Below are positions 30,634 through 40,500 of a stretch of DNA of 58,834 nucleotides, piece after piece (within the stretch, counting starts at the first letter, position 1; each line of letters opens with the position of its first letter). Location of the stretch: contig JAFPWN010000062.1 of NCBI GenBank assembly GCA_017412765.1, forward strand, positions 1 through 58,834, written 5' to 3'. Origin of the DNA: Oscillospiraceae bacterium. Lineage in GTDB: Bacteria > Bacillota > Clostridia > Oscillospirales > Oscillospiraceae. Both the position numbers and the translations under genes were made by a program. The notes under the pieces were generated by a model. The model saw only the letters and a program-made list of their open reading frames with translations. It was not told the origin of the DNA and ran no database searches.

Positions 30634-32055
30634 TTAAGAGTTGAAGTATCTCTGAAATTCTGCGGGGTGAGGGATATTTGCAATCTCGCGGCACTCCTTG
30701 CGTTTGCGCGAGAGCCACGTTCTGATGAGCTCCTCGGGAAATACCCCGCCGGCGGTGAGATAATCGTGGTCGCGCTCAAGGGCGTCGAGGGCGCTCTCAA
30801 GGCTCGCCGGGAGCTGACGGAGCTTTGCCTGCTCCTCGGGCGGAAGCTTAAAGAGATTCATGTCGTAGGGACCCCAGCCCTCGGCGTGCGGGTCGATCTG
30901 ATTCTTTATGCCGTCAAGACCCGCCATTAGGATGGCGGCGTAGCAGTAATAGGGATTTGCGGTGGCGTCGGGGCTTCTCAGCTCAAAGCGGCGCTCCGCC
31001 GGCTCCTTTGCGTAGGCGGGGATTCGGATGACCGCGCTGCGGTTCGAGGTCGCGTAGCCGACCGTTACAGGCGCCTCAAAGCCGGGCACGAGGCGCTTAA
31101 AGGAGTTTGTGGAGGGATTAGTGAACGCGCAGAGAGAGTCGATATGCTTTAAGAGCCCGCCCATGAACCAGTGCGCCTCGCGGCTTAGGTGCGCGTAGCC
31201 GTTATCGTCGGAGAACACCGGCTCGCCGTTTTTCAGAAGCAGCATGTGGACGTGCATTCCGCTGCCAGCCTCTCCGTAGACCGGCTTCGGCATGAGAGTG
31301 GCGGCAAGTCCGTGCTTCTGCGCGACCTGGCGGATGATCTGCTTTATCTCAACGGTTCCGTCCGCCATACGGCCCATCGGGCAGAGCAGCGGCTCGATCT
31401 CGAACTGACCTGCTGAGCCGACCTCGGGATGGTGGTATTTTACGGGTATGCCCGCCTCCTCAATGCGCAGGCACATCTCGCTGCGGCACTCATAGGTCGC
31501 GTCGAGCGGGGGAGCGACGTGATAGTTGCCCTGAAGCGGGACAACGCGCCCCTGACCCTCGCTTATGCCGTTCCAGTGCGCCTGAGGGGAGTCGATGGAG
31601 TAGCCGACGGCATTGTGCTCGACCTGCCAGATCGCCTCGCTGAAGAGGTAGAATTCAAACTCCGGCAGTATCATCATCGTATCCGCGACGCCGGTCGAGC
31701 GCATATACGCCTCAGCCGCCGCCGTTACGTTTCGCGGGTACTGCGCGAGAGGCCTGTTCGGCGTTCCGATGATCATCGCGTTGCCGATCATCGCAAGCGT
31801 CGGAACTGAGGAGAAGGGGTCGATCCGCGCGGTGTCATAGTCCGGAATGTAGACCATATCGCTCTTCTCGACTACGGCGTAGCCGTAATTCGAGGCGTCG
31901 AAGCCGATGCCGTTTTTCATCATCTCCTCGCCAAACTGCGAAGCGGGGATCGTGACGTGCCTCAGACCGCCGTCAATGTCCACGATGCGGAGGTCAACCA
32001 TCTTAATGCCGTTTTCGTCAATGAGTCTGCGAATATCTGCGGAAGTGAGTGACAT
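30634..32055 (-). CDS. glnA: Glutamine synthetase, type I
   Basis: This 473-residue enzyme has a beta-grasp N-terminal domain (MVDLRIVDIDGGLRHVTIP) and a catalytic domain with EFEFYLF (metal Glu), EVGSAGQFEIE, GSGMHVHMLL (ammonia/glutamate site), NPSTNSFKRLVPGFEAP and RSAVIRIPAY, RRFELRSPDATANPY (Arg and Glu ligands). It ligates ammonia to glutamate with ATP. No adenylylation-type tyrosine loop is obvious. It lies 32 bp after the ABC ATPase gene, so uptake and assimilation of nitrogen are probably co-expressed. Confidence 0.95.
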   Translation of the reverse strand: MSLTSADIRRLIDENGIKMVDLRIVDIDGGLRHVTIPASQFGEEMMKNGIGFDASNYGYAVVEKSDMVYIPDYDTARIDPFSSVPTLAMIGNAMIIGTPNRPLAQYPRNVTAAAEAYMRSTGVADTMMILPEFEFYLFSEAIWQVEHNAVGYSIDSPQAHWNGISEGQGRVVPLQGNYHVAPPLDATYECRSEMCLRIEEAGIPVKYHHPEVGSAGQFEIEPLLCPMGRMADGTVEIKQIIRQVAQKHGLAATLMPKPVYGEAGSGMHVHMLLLKNGEPVFSDDNGYAHLSREAHWFMGGLLKHIDSLCAFTNPSTNSFKRLVPGFEAPVTVGYATSNRSAVIRIPAYAKEPAERRFELRSPDATANPYYCYAAILMAGLDGIKNQIDPHAEGWGPYDMNLFKLPPEEQAKLRQLPASLESALDALERDHDYLTAGGVFPEELIRTWLSRKRKECREIANIPHPAEFQRYFNS

Positions 32056-32087
32056 TTTTGCACCGCCCTTTCTGGTTTTTTAATATT

Positions 32088-33176
32088 TTATTTTATCCGT
32101 ATTTCGACGCGGTTAGGCAGAGCCGCGGAGGGGTCAAAGGAGTAGCTCAGCTCGCCGACCGCGCCCCTCAGCACCGCGAGAGATATTTCGTTGCCGCTCT
32201 CTTCGGGGTCGAACTGCGCGCCGGAGTAGGTTACCGTCACCGCCGTGTGCCCGTCCTGAGCGGAGTGCTCTATGAGCACGTTTATGCATATTTCGGAGAG
32301 CGCAGGGAGGAGTATCTGCTGAACGAGCTCCTCGACAGCGAGCCGCACTCGCTCGCGCGATGCCGTGGAAACGTCGTTTTCCATGCAGTAGCGCCCGATC
32401 TCGGAGCCGGCTCCGACGAAATCGAAATCTCTCGACTCAACGGAAAACTCGAGAACTCTGAGGCGCTTTATGAACCTGCGGGTCTTTTCGCGCTTCGGAT
32501 ATTCAAAGATCTCCTCGGGCGTGCCGTCCTCGTAAATTCCGCCCTCGTCCATGTAGAAAACGCGGTTTGAGATCGCGCGGGCAAAGCTCATTTCGTGCGT
32601 GACTATCATCATCGTTCTGCCGCTGCGGCTGAGATCGCGGATAACGGTCTGCACCTCGCCGACCATTGTCGGGTCGAGCGCGCTCGTAGGCTCGTCGAGG
32701 AGTATGATCTCCGGGTCGAGCGCGAGAGTTCTCGCTATCGCAACGCGCTGCTGCTGACCGCCGGACAGCTCGTCGGGGTAATTGAGCGCCTTGTCAGCCA
32801 TGCCGACGCGCCGCAATAGCTCCATCGCCTTGTCATAGGACTCCTGCTTCGTTCTGCCGAGAAGATCCATCTGAGGGGTCATGAGATTTTCAATGACCGT
32901 GAGATGCCCGAATAGGTTGAAGGACTGGAACACCATTCCCATTCTGCTGCGCGCCTTGCGTATATCATAGCCCGCGGCGGTTATCTCCTCGCCGTTCAGA
33001 AATACCTGCCCGCCGGTCGGCTTTTCGAGGAGGTTAATGCACCGCAGAAGTGTGGATTTACCCGTTCCGGAGGGACCGATTACGGCGATCACGTCGCCGT
33101 CGTTTATAGTCACGGATACGTCCTTCAAGGGCTCTGCGTTATCGTAGATCTTTTTAAGATGTCTAAGCTCAATCAT
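32088..33176 (-). CDS. Amino-acid ABC transporter ATPase (GlnQ-type) with C-terminal kinase-like ATPase-type domain
   Basis: Residues 1-245 are a polar-amino-acid ABC ATPase: Walker A GPSGTGKST, Q-loop MGMVFQSFNLF, signature LSGGQQQR, Walker B ILLDEPTSALD, H-loop VTHE. Normal GlnQ proteins end there. This one has about 115 extra residues that read like a GHKL/anti-sigma-type fold (ESRDFDFVGAGSEIGRYC, RERVRLAVEELVQQILLP in the N-box position, YSGAQFDPEE), with key ATP ligands changed. It overlaps the permease gene by 8 bp (ATGATTGA), so it is made with it. Confidence 0.9.
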   Translation of the reverse strand: MIELRHLKKIYDNAEPLKDVSVTINDGDVIAVIGPSGTGKSTLLRCINLLEKPTGGQVFLNGEEITAAGYDIRKARSRMGMVFQSFNLFGHLTVIENLMTPQMDLLGRTKQESYDKAMELLRRVGMADKALNYPDELSGGQQQRVAIARTLALDPEIILLDEPTSALDPTMVGEVQTVIRDLSRSGRTMMIVTHEMSFARAISNRVFYMDEGGIYEDGTPEEIFEYPKREKTRRFIKRLRVLEFSVESRDFDFVGAGSEIGRYCMENDVSTASRERVRLAVEELVQQILLPALSEICINVLIEHSAQDGHTAVTVTYSGAQFDPEESGNEISLAVLRGAVGELSYSFDPSAALPNRVEIRIK

Positions 33177-36168
33177 GCGTCTGCACCCCCTTCAGAACGT
33201 CCTCTTTTTTGCGGCGCTTCGGATTTATGCCGATCTCGATCTTGTCAACTATAAACGTGAGTATCGCGGCGAGAATAAAGTAGATGACAGCCACCGCGAT
33301 AAGCGGGAAGAACGCCTCGTAGGTGCGCCCGCGGACTATATCGCCCATCTTCGTGAGATCCTGCACCGCGATATAGCCGACTATCGCCGTAGCCTTTATG
33401 AGAGCGGTTATCTCGCCCTTGTAGGCGGGCAGGAAGTGCGGAATTGCCTGCGGCAGAATAATGCGGAAGAACGTGCTTATGCTTCCGTAGCCGAGGGCGT
33501 AAGCCGCCTCGGTCTGACCCTTCGGCACCGCGCCGACGCCGGAGAGCAGCATCCCGTAGACCGACGAGCCGAAGACGAGCGTAAAGCCTGCGATGGCGAC
33601 CACCGTGCCGCTAACGGAGGATCTGGCGAAGATAATGTAATAGAGAATCATCAGAAGCACGACCACCGGCATACCCTGCACGAGCCATACGAAAAAGCGG
33701 GTTATGCGGTTTGCGAACTTGTTTCCGTTTCTGCACGGCATATAGACGGCAAAGCCGAGCGCCGTTCCGAAGATTATGGAAAGCACGGTTATGAGCATCG
33801 TGGTTCCGATGCCCTCCAGAAAGAGCTTCCAGCGGTTTTCGCGGATAAAGGTCTTTTCAAAGCTTGAGCGTATGCTCTCGAAAAACGAGGGAGCCGCGCT
33901 CTCCGCCGCCTTTGCGCGGACAATGAGAACGTAGTAGGCGGGCTGATAATCAACGAAGTCCATCGACTCTCTGCGCTCGTCTGTTATAACGATCGAGCCG
34001 CAGCCGATATCCGCCTTGCCGGAGCCGACCGAAGCGAGAACCGCGGGGAAGTCCATCGCTTCAAACTCAACGCGAACGTCAAGCTCCTTTGCGATGAGGA
34101 GTATCGTTTCAACGTCAAGCCCGAGAAGCGCGCCGTTTTCACCGACGTAGCTCATAGGCTCGAGCGCGTCGCACGCGGCGACCTTCACTGTGCCGTTCAG
34201 ACCCGGCCATGTCTGCTCCGGAACGGTTTTCGCGCTTTCGTCAGCGCCGGTCCATTTGTCGATGAGCGCGCTCTTCACGGCTTCGGGGATCTGATCGTAG
34301 GCTTTCTGCCATTCCGCGCATCGCTCATCGCCCTTTCTGAAGCCGAGTCCGAAGGAGCTTTCACCGAGAGAGATCGGGAAAACGGCGAGGTCCTCTTCGC
34401 GGTTTGCGGCAAGCAGGGCAACGACGTTGTTCATGAAGCCCGCGTCGGTCCTGCCGGTCCTGACGCCGAGCATCATATCCGCCATCGAGGTGTAATAGGT
34501 GAATTCCTTTACGTTTTTGACCTTGGATGAAATAAGCTCCTCAAAGGGCGCGCCCGTCAGCATCGAGATCGTCTTGCCGCTGAGCTCCTCAAAGGTTTTG
34601 AACTCCGGCTCCGAGGAGCCGGAAAAGGTTTTCGGCGCGAGGTCGGAGGATAAAACGGCGAGCACTATGCCGCCGTAGCTCGTGGGATCGGAGAAAAGCA
34701 CCTGCTCCTCGCGCTCCGGAGTGACGTTCATATCCGTCGTAAAATCGTATTTGCCGGACTGAATCGCAGGTATCCTGCCGGAGAAGTCCACGTCGCCAAG
34801 CTCGAGAGCGTAGCCTCTCGCGCGGCAGAAGCGAACTACGAGGTCTATATCGTAGCCGACGTTTTTGCCGTCCTTTATGTAGGAAAACGGCATATCCGTC
34901 GAGGTGGTGACGACCTTTATCGTGCCGTTTTCGCCGGTGAGGTCGGACATATCGACGACCTTTTTCGCCTCGTCAACGCCGAGCCATATATCGTCAAGCT
35001 CCTGCATAGTGCCGTCCGCCCAGCACTGCGCGAGAAACTCGTTCAGCTCATTGCAGAGCGCGGCGCTCTCGGGGTCGTTTTTGCGGAAAGCAAAGCTGTA
35101 ATTGTTCTGGGTGATTCTGTCCTTGATGTAATCTATCTCGGGCTGCTCGGCGTGAACAGCCTTCATGCCCGGCTCGTCGCCGAGATAGGCGTCGATCTTT
35201 CCGGCGAGCAGAGCGGTAATGCAGTCCGGGTAGGAGTTGAAGAGGAGATATTCGCTGTCGGGGAAATATTCCTTCGCCGCGTCCTCCATCAGAGGGCCGA
35301 CGAGAACGCCTATGCGCTTGCCGTTGTAATCGCGCCAGTGAACGGAGCCTGAGTCAGTCGGGGTGGAGGTATCGCGCACCATAATGCCGTTTTCCTCCTC
35401 ATAGAGCACGTCGGAGAAGGTGAGGATCTCGGCTCTCTCGGGGGTTATCTGAAGATTAGTTGCGATTATATCGACCTTGCCGCTCTGCACCGCCTCGACT
35501 ATCGAGTACCAGTCCACTATCTCGAACCTCAGATCAGCGCCGAGCCATGCGGCAAAGCGGTACAGAAGCTCTATATCAAAGCCGGCGAGCTTGTCGCCTA
35601 TAAAGAAGCTGAACGGCTCGACAAGTCCCGTAGTGCCGACCTTGAGGTGATACTGCGGGGAGGAGGGAAGCTCGATCTCGGGCATTTCGTAGTCGCCCTT
35701 GTTTACCCAGCGGTCATACATATCGTCGAGCGTGCCGTCGGCTTTTACCTCCGCTATAAAGCGGTTTACCTTCGACCTCAGCTCCGGAATTTCGGAATTA
35801 TCCGAAAGTCCCAGCGCGATCTGTATCGGGTCGCCTATCGTACTGTCGAGCACCCTGACGCCGCTCAGACCGGACTCTGCGGCAAGCTTCATCTTGTTCT
35901 TTCCGTAGATGAAGGCGTCGATCTTACCCTGCTGAACGGCAATGTATCCATTCAGATGCTCGTAATAGGATATGTCCGCGTCGGGGAACAGCTCGTTTAC
36001 GAGCCGCTCCTGATCCGTTCCGCTCTCAACGCCGATCTTAACGCCCTTGGCGCTGAGGTCAATATCCTCGCCGCTGTCCGCCGCGAGAGCCGCGAAAACG
36101 AGAGGGAGAAGCATAAGCGCAGCGAGCGATATGCCTGCCAGCTTGCTGAATAAGTTTTTTTGCTTCAT
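33169..36168 (-). CDS. Amino-acid ABC transporter: several solute-binding domains fused to the permease
   Basis: A 999-residue protein. After a signal/anchor helix (1-30) come an incomplete type II binding lobe (about 35-145) and two complete binding domains (about 150-395, KVGTTGLVEPFSF; about 415-650, KVVTTSTDMPFSY). A shorter fourth lobe follows (about 668-760, KVAACDALEPMSY). The GlnP-type permease follows (about 780-985) with its EAAYALGYGSISTFFRIILPQA loop. Tethered binding domains are known in GlnPQ, but usually one or two. It probably imports several polar amino acids and forms the transporter with the next gene. AGGAG precedes ATG 36168. Confidence 0.9.
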   Translation of the reverse strand: MKQKNLFSKLAGISLAALMLLPLVFAALAADSGEDIDLSAKGVKIGVESGTDQERLVNELFPDADISYYEHLNGYIAVQQGKIDAFIYGKNKMKLAAESGLSGVRVLDSTIGDPIQIALGLSDNSEIPELRSKVNRFIAEVKADGTLDDMYDRWVNKGDYEMPEIELPSSPQYHLKVGTTGLVEPFSFFIGDKLAGFDIELLYRFAAWLGADLRFEIVDWYSIVEAVQSGKVDIIATNLQITPERAEILTFSDVLYEEENGIMVRDTSTPTDSGSVHWRDYNGKRIGVLVGPLMEDAAKEYFPDSEYLLFNSYPDCITALLAGKIDAYLGDEPGMKAVHAEQPEIDYIKDRITQNNYSFAFRKNDPESAALCNELNEFLAQCWADGTMQELDDIWLGVDEAKKVVDMSDLTGENGTIKVVTTSTDMPFSYIKDGKNVGYDIDLVVRFCRARGYALELGDVDFSGRIPAIQSGKYDFTTDMNVTPEREEQVLFSDPTSYGGIVLAVLSSDLAPKTFSGSSEPEFKTFEELSGKTISMLTGAPFEELISSKVKNVKEFTYYTSMADMMLGVRTGRTDAGFMNNVVALLAANREEDLAVFPISLGESSFGLGFRKGDERCAEWQKAYDQIPEAVKSALIDKWTGADESAKTVPEQTWPGLNGTVKVAACDALEPMSYVGENGALLGLDVETILLIAKELDVRVEFEAMDFPAVLASVGSGKADIGCGSIVITDERRESMDFVDYQPAYYVLIVRAKAAESAAPSFFESIRSSFEKTFIRENRWKLFLEGIGTTMLITVLSIIFGTALGFAVYMPCRNGNKFANRITRFFVWLVQGMPVVVLLMILYYIIFARSSVSGTVVAIAGFTLVFGSSVYGMLLSGVGAVPKGQTEAAYALGYGSISTFFRIILPQAIPHFLPAYKGEITALIKATAIVGYIAVQDLTKMGDIVRGRTYEAFFPLIAVAVIYFILAAILTFIVDKIEIGINPKRRKKEDVLKGVQTHD

Positions 36169-36220
36169 TTTTCACTACTCCTGAAAGCTTTGTTTCTGTT
36201 TAGCTGAATCTATTCAATAT

Positions 36221-36249
36221 ATTTTACTCCAAACAGCCGATTCTTTCAA
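36221..36249 (-). promoter_or_regulatory. Promoter of the nitrogen operon
   Basis: On the minus strand: TTGAAA (36249-36244), 17 bp, TAAAAT (36226-36221), about 53 bp before the start at 36168. Confidence 0.65.
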
Positions 36250-36281
36250 TACCTAAATAACCGGTGTTCTCTTCTTAAGTG

Positions 36282-36310
36282 TTGAGAAAAAAGGAATATG
36301 GTGATATAAT
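36282..36310 (+). promoter_or_regulatory. Promoter of the GAF-ABC operon
   Basis: TTGAGA (36282-36287), 17 bp, TATAAT (36305-36310), 31 bp before ATG 36342. Confidence 0.75.
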
Positions 36311-36341
36311 AAATAAAAATCGGAGCCGGAGGAACGATCAC

Positions 36342-37562
36342 ATGGCTGAGATAAATAAATATACCGAGGCAACATATAAGATCATGGAGGCGCTCCTTGA
36401 GGTGGATAACCTCGAAGAGGCGCTCTCGGGAAGCCTTGAGATAATTGTGGACACACTCAAAAGCGAGGCGGGCGCGATCTGGTTCTTAGATAAGCGTACA
36501 GATCGCCTCACTCCGCTTTTTCACATCGGCCCTGCGGATATCTCAAATATCGTCATCGAAAACGGGATCGGGATCGAGGGACTCGTCAACAAGACCGGCA
36601 AATCGGTAATGATAAGCGACGCGCAGACCGATCCGCGCTTTGAGGGCAGCGTTTTCGATGATAACGGACTGATCACAAGGACGATGATCTGCGTGCCGCT
36701 CTATAATCTGCACGAAACCGTCGGCTGCGTGCAGATAGTAAACAAGCGCGACGGCTCGCTCTACGATGACAGTGAGCTGCACCTTGCCGAGCACATGGCG
36801 TCGCTCGCGGCGATAACGATCGAAGAGAAGGGCCTCGTTGTAGACCTCGCGGAGAAAAAAGAGGTGCTCGCCGTTCTCAGGGACGTGACCAAGGAGTATC
36901 CATCAGGCGACGGAGTTCTTAAGGTGCTCAAGGGGATCAATCTTGAGATATATAAAAATGAGTTCATAGTGGTGCTCGGCGAGTCCGGCTGCGGCAAATC
37001 GACCATGATGAACATCGTCGGCGGCATGGACTTTCTTACCGAGGGGACGCTGACGATCGAGGGGAAGGACTTCTCCCACCCGTCAGACGCCGATCTTACG
37101 GAGTACAGGCGCAACTATATCGGCTTTATATTCCAGGCATACAACCTCATGCCGAACCTCACCGCGCTCGAAAACGTACAGTTTATCGCGGATCTTGTAA
37201 AGGATCCGATGGACTGCGAGGAGGCTATCGCAAAGGTAGGACTGAGCGATCGCGCGCACAACTACCCCGGTCAGATGTCCGGCGGTCAGCAGCAGCGGGT
37301 TTCCATCGCCCGAGCGATAGTCAAGCGGCCGAAGCTGATCCTCGCTGACGAGCCGACGGCAGCGCTGGATTATGCGACGAGCATCGAGGTGCTGAGTGTG
37401 ATCGAGGACATAGTTAAAAACCAGGGAACGACCGTCATGATGGTAACGCACAATGCCGAGATCGCAAAGATGGCGGACAGAGTGATAAAGGTCCGCAACG
37501 GCAGGATAGCGGGTATCAAGCGCAATATGCGCCCGGTACACGCTTCGGAGCTTGTATGGTGA
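36342..37562 (+). CDS. GAF domain fused to a LolD/MacB-type ABC ATPase
   Basis: About 406 residues. Residues 1-165 are a GAF domain (EIIVDTLKSEAGAIWFLD, GIEGLVNKTGKSVMISDAQTD cut here: DPRF, then VPLYNLHETVGCVQIVNKRDG). Residues 180-406 are an ABC ATPase: Walker A GESGCGKST, LSGGQ-like MSGGQQQRV, Walker B LILADEPTAALD, MVTHN. The ATPase belongs with FtsX-like permeases. ATG 36342 follows GGAGG; the open frame extends further up but crosses the promoter. The permease gene follows after 4 bp. GAF commonly binds cyclic nucleotides or senses redox, so transport may be switched by a cytoplasmic signal (inference). Confidence 0.9.
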   Translation: MAEINKYTEATYKIMEALLEVDNLEEALSGSLEIIVDTLKSEAGAIWFLDKRTDRLTPLFHIGPADISNIVIENGIGIEGLVNKTGKSVMISDAQTDPRFEGSVFDDNGLITRTMICVPLYNLHETVGCVQIVNKRDGSLYDDSELHLAEHMASLAAITIEEKGLVVDLAEKKEVLAVLRDVTKEYPSGDGVLKVLKGINLEIYKNEFIVVLGESGCGKSTMMNIVGGMDFLTEGTLTIEGKDFSHPSDADLTEYRRNYIGFIFQAYNLMPNLTALENVQFIADLVKDPMDCEEAIAKVGLSDRAHNYPGQMSGGQQQRVSIARAIVKRPKLILADEPTAALDYATSIEVLSVIEDIVKNQGTTVMMVTHNAEIAKMADRVIKVRNGRIAGIKRNMRPVHASELVW

Positions 37563-37566
37563 AGCG

Positions 37567-40500
37567 ATGAAGAGAACGCAATTAATTGACGCGCTGAGAA
37601 ATATCCGGAAGGAACGGGTATCGTGGATATCCATACTCGTAATCGCCGCGCTCGCGGTAATGGCGTATCTCGGAATTAACTTCGGCGCGGACGCGATCGC
37701 GCACAACGGCGATTTATATTACGAAAAAGCAAACTTCCGCGACGTGGAGATCATCTCGACCAAGCTCATTACGGAGGACGATCTGTCGGCGGTGCGGTCT
37801 GCCGCCGGCATTACCGACGTTGAGGGGATCTACTTCACATCCGGCAGGGCCGTCTGCGGAGAGGTCTCAGAGAATGTTGACGTTATCTCGCTTTCAGAAC
37901 GGATAAACGTGCCGATAATCGTGGAGGGGCGCCTTCCGGAAAACGAGAACGAGTGCGCCGTAGAGCAGGACGTCGCGGCGGCGATGGGCATAGGAACGGG
38001 CGCTGCCGTTTCCGTCCGGAATGACAGCGGCGAGCCGGCGATTTTTCTGAAAACCGGAGAGTTTACGGTCGTAGGCATTGTCTGGCACGCGGATAATCCG
38101 ATCATGCAGAGTGTCGTGACGGGAAACCGATACGTTATAGTCAGGGACAGCGCGTTTGACACAGAGGCGCTCGGCGGCGCATATATGCGCGCTTTTGCCA
38201 AGGCGCAGAGCACAGAGGGGCTTAAGTACGTGACTGACGAGTACATAGCGGCGGCTTCGTCGGCGTCGGAAGCGATCCGGGCGATCGCTGACGTTCGGGA
38301 GAGACTCCGCACGGCTGAGATAAGGGGCGCATATTCCGATGAGATCACAGCCGCTGAGGGGAGAATAGCCGACGCGGAAAAGACCCTCGCAGACGGCAGA
38401 GCCGAGCTTGACGACGGCTGGAGGGAGTACCGCGACGGAGAAAAGAAGCTCGCGGATGCGAAGGTCGAGATAGAGGATAACGAAAAGAAGCTGGCAGAAG
38501 CCGAGGAGGAGCTTGAAAGCGGCCGACAGGAGCTTGACAGCGCGAGGGCACAGCTTGCGGACGCGAAGCGGCAGCTTGACGCAGCGAAGCGCGAGATAGA
38601 TGCCGGCGAAAAGGAATACGAGGACGGCGCAGATAAGCTCGAAGAGGCGAAGAGACAGCTTGAGGACGGCAAAGCACAGCTCGATGAGGGCAGAGCAGAG
38701 CTTGACGAGGCAAAATCGCAGCTTGAAGAAGCGGAGAGCGAGCTTGAGAGCGGAAAGGCCGAGCTCGACGAAGCGCGGGCTGAGATAGAAAAGAATGAAA
38801 AGCTTCTTGAGGACGGCAAAAGAGAGCTGGATAACGGCGAAGCGGAGCTCGACGCCGCATTCCGGGAGCTGGAAGCCGGCAGAGAGGAGCTTGAGGAAGG
38901 CTGGAAGCAGATAGAGGAACTGAAGGAAAACGCCCGCGAGATAATAAAGGACGCGCTGATTACCGTTATCGAAGCGGCTTCTGCGGATCCTTCGCGCAGG
39001 GATGAACTGCTCAACGTGGTGGCTGACATAAAGTGGGCTGAGCCCGAAATAAGGGTCAACGTTTTGAGAAGCGACCTGAGAGCCATGGATTTCAAGGTCA
39101 CGGATTCAGTTACCATAGACCTCGCCGCTGTTTATGACGCAGTGAAAAACGCGGAAGATCTGATACCGGTCATAAGAAACGCGCTTGAAGCTGTAAAAGA
39201 CAATCTTCCGCTGTCCGATGAAGAGGAGAGCGCGGTAAACGACGCGATAACGAACCTTTATATCGCCGAGTTTGCCGCAGAGCCTGTCGGGCAGATCTAC
39301 GATAATCTTGAGGCCTGGGACGCGGGTCACGAAAAGTATCTTTCCGGCGTTTCCGCCTATACAGCAGGACTATGGGATTACAGAAACGCGAAAGCGCTCT
39401 ATGAGGACGGCGTAAGGGCGCTCGAGGAGGGCAAAAAGGCTTACGGCGAGGCGCTTGAGAAGTACGGGCAGGGGCTTGCCGATTACGAGGCGGGCAAGGA
39501 GCAGTACGAAGAGGGCGAGGCGAGCTACGCAGAGAATAACGAAAAGTATGAGGAGGCTCTCTCGGAGTACGAGGCGGGCGAAAAGGCTCTCGCGGAAGCG
39601 CGCGAAGAGCTCGATCGCGGCATCGCGGAGTATGAGGAGGGACTTCGGAAGTACAACGCCTCCCTCAGAGCTTACCGCGACGGGGAACGGGATTACGCCG
39701 ACGGACTTGAAAAATACGACGAAGGCGCGCTCAGACTGTCGGAGGGCAAAGCGGACTACGCAGACGGGACAGCCGAGCTCGCGGAAGCGCTCGAGAAGCT
39801 TGAGAGCGGCGAGCGCGACTACCTCGACGGGGAAAAAGAGCTCGAAGAGGGCATGGAGAAGCTTGCTGCCGCGAAAAGGGAGTACAGCGAGCTGGACGAC
39901 TGCCGCTGGGTAGTTCTCGACTGCGAGGGCAACGCCGGCTATCTCGGCATAAAGGACAGCGCGGACAATATGAAAGCGCTCGGAATAACCTTTGCGCTCC
40001 TTTTCATCTTCGTTGCCGCGCTCGTGATCTATTCGACGGTCGGCAAGATCGTTGAAGAGCAGCGGAAGCTTGTCGGCGCGACTAAGGCGCTCGGACTTTT
40101 TAACTGCGAGATATTCGCAAAGTACCTTTTCTTCGGGATCACCGCAACGCTTATCGGAACGGTGATCGGGATAATCCTCGGATACACGTTGATCCAGTAC
40201 ATCATCCTGAGGGCTTACTCCACGTTTTACGTCTACGGCACAGGTGTTCTGAGCTTCCTGCCGGGGCTTACGGCGGCGGTAACTGCGGCGGGCTGCGCGC
40301 TGACGGCTGTCGCGGTCTGGGCCGCTTCCTCGAACCTGCTTAAATCGACGGCGACTAAGCTGATGCAGGAAAAAACTCCGGAGATAAAGCACAAAAGCAG
40401 CAATAAAAAGAGCCGCTTGCCGCTCTATACGCGGCTTATAATCCTCAATATGCGCACTGATCTCAAGCGCATATCGGTCACTGTGGTCAGCATAGCCGGA

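Noticed and set aside
37830-39116. A 428-codon serine-rich open frame on the minus strand
   Set aside because: It is the antisense of the glutamate/alanine-rich coiled coil of the FtsX-like permease; GAG/GCT-type codons read backwards as Ser and Leu.
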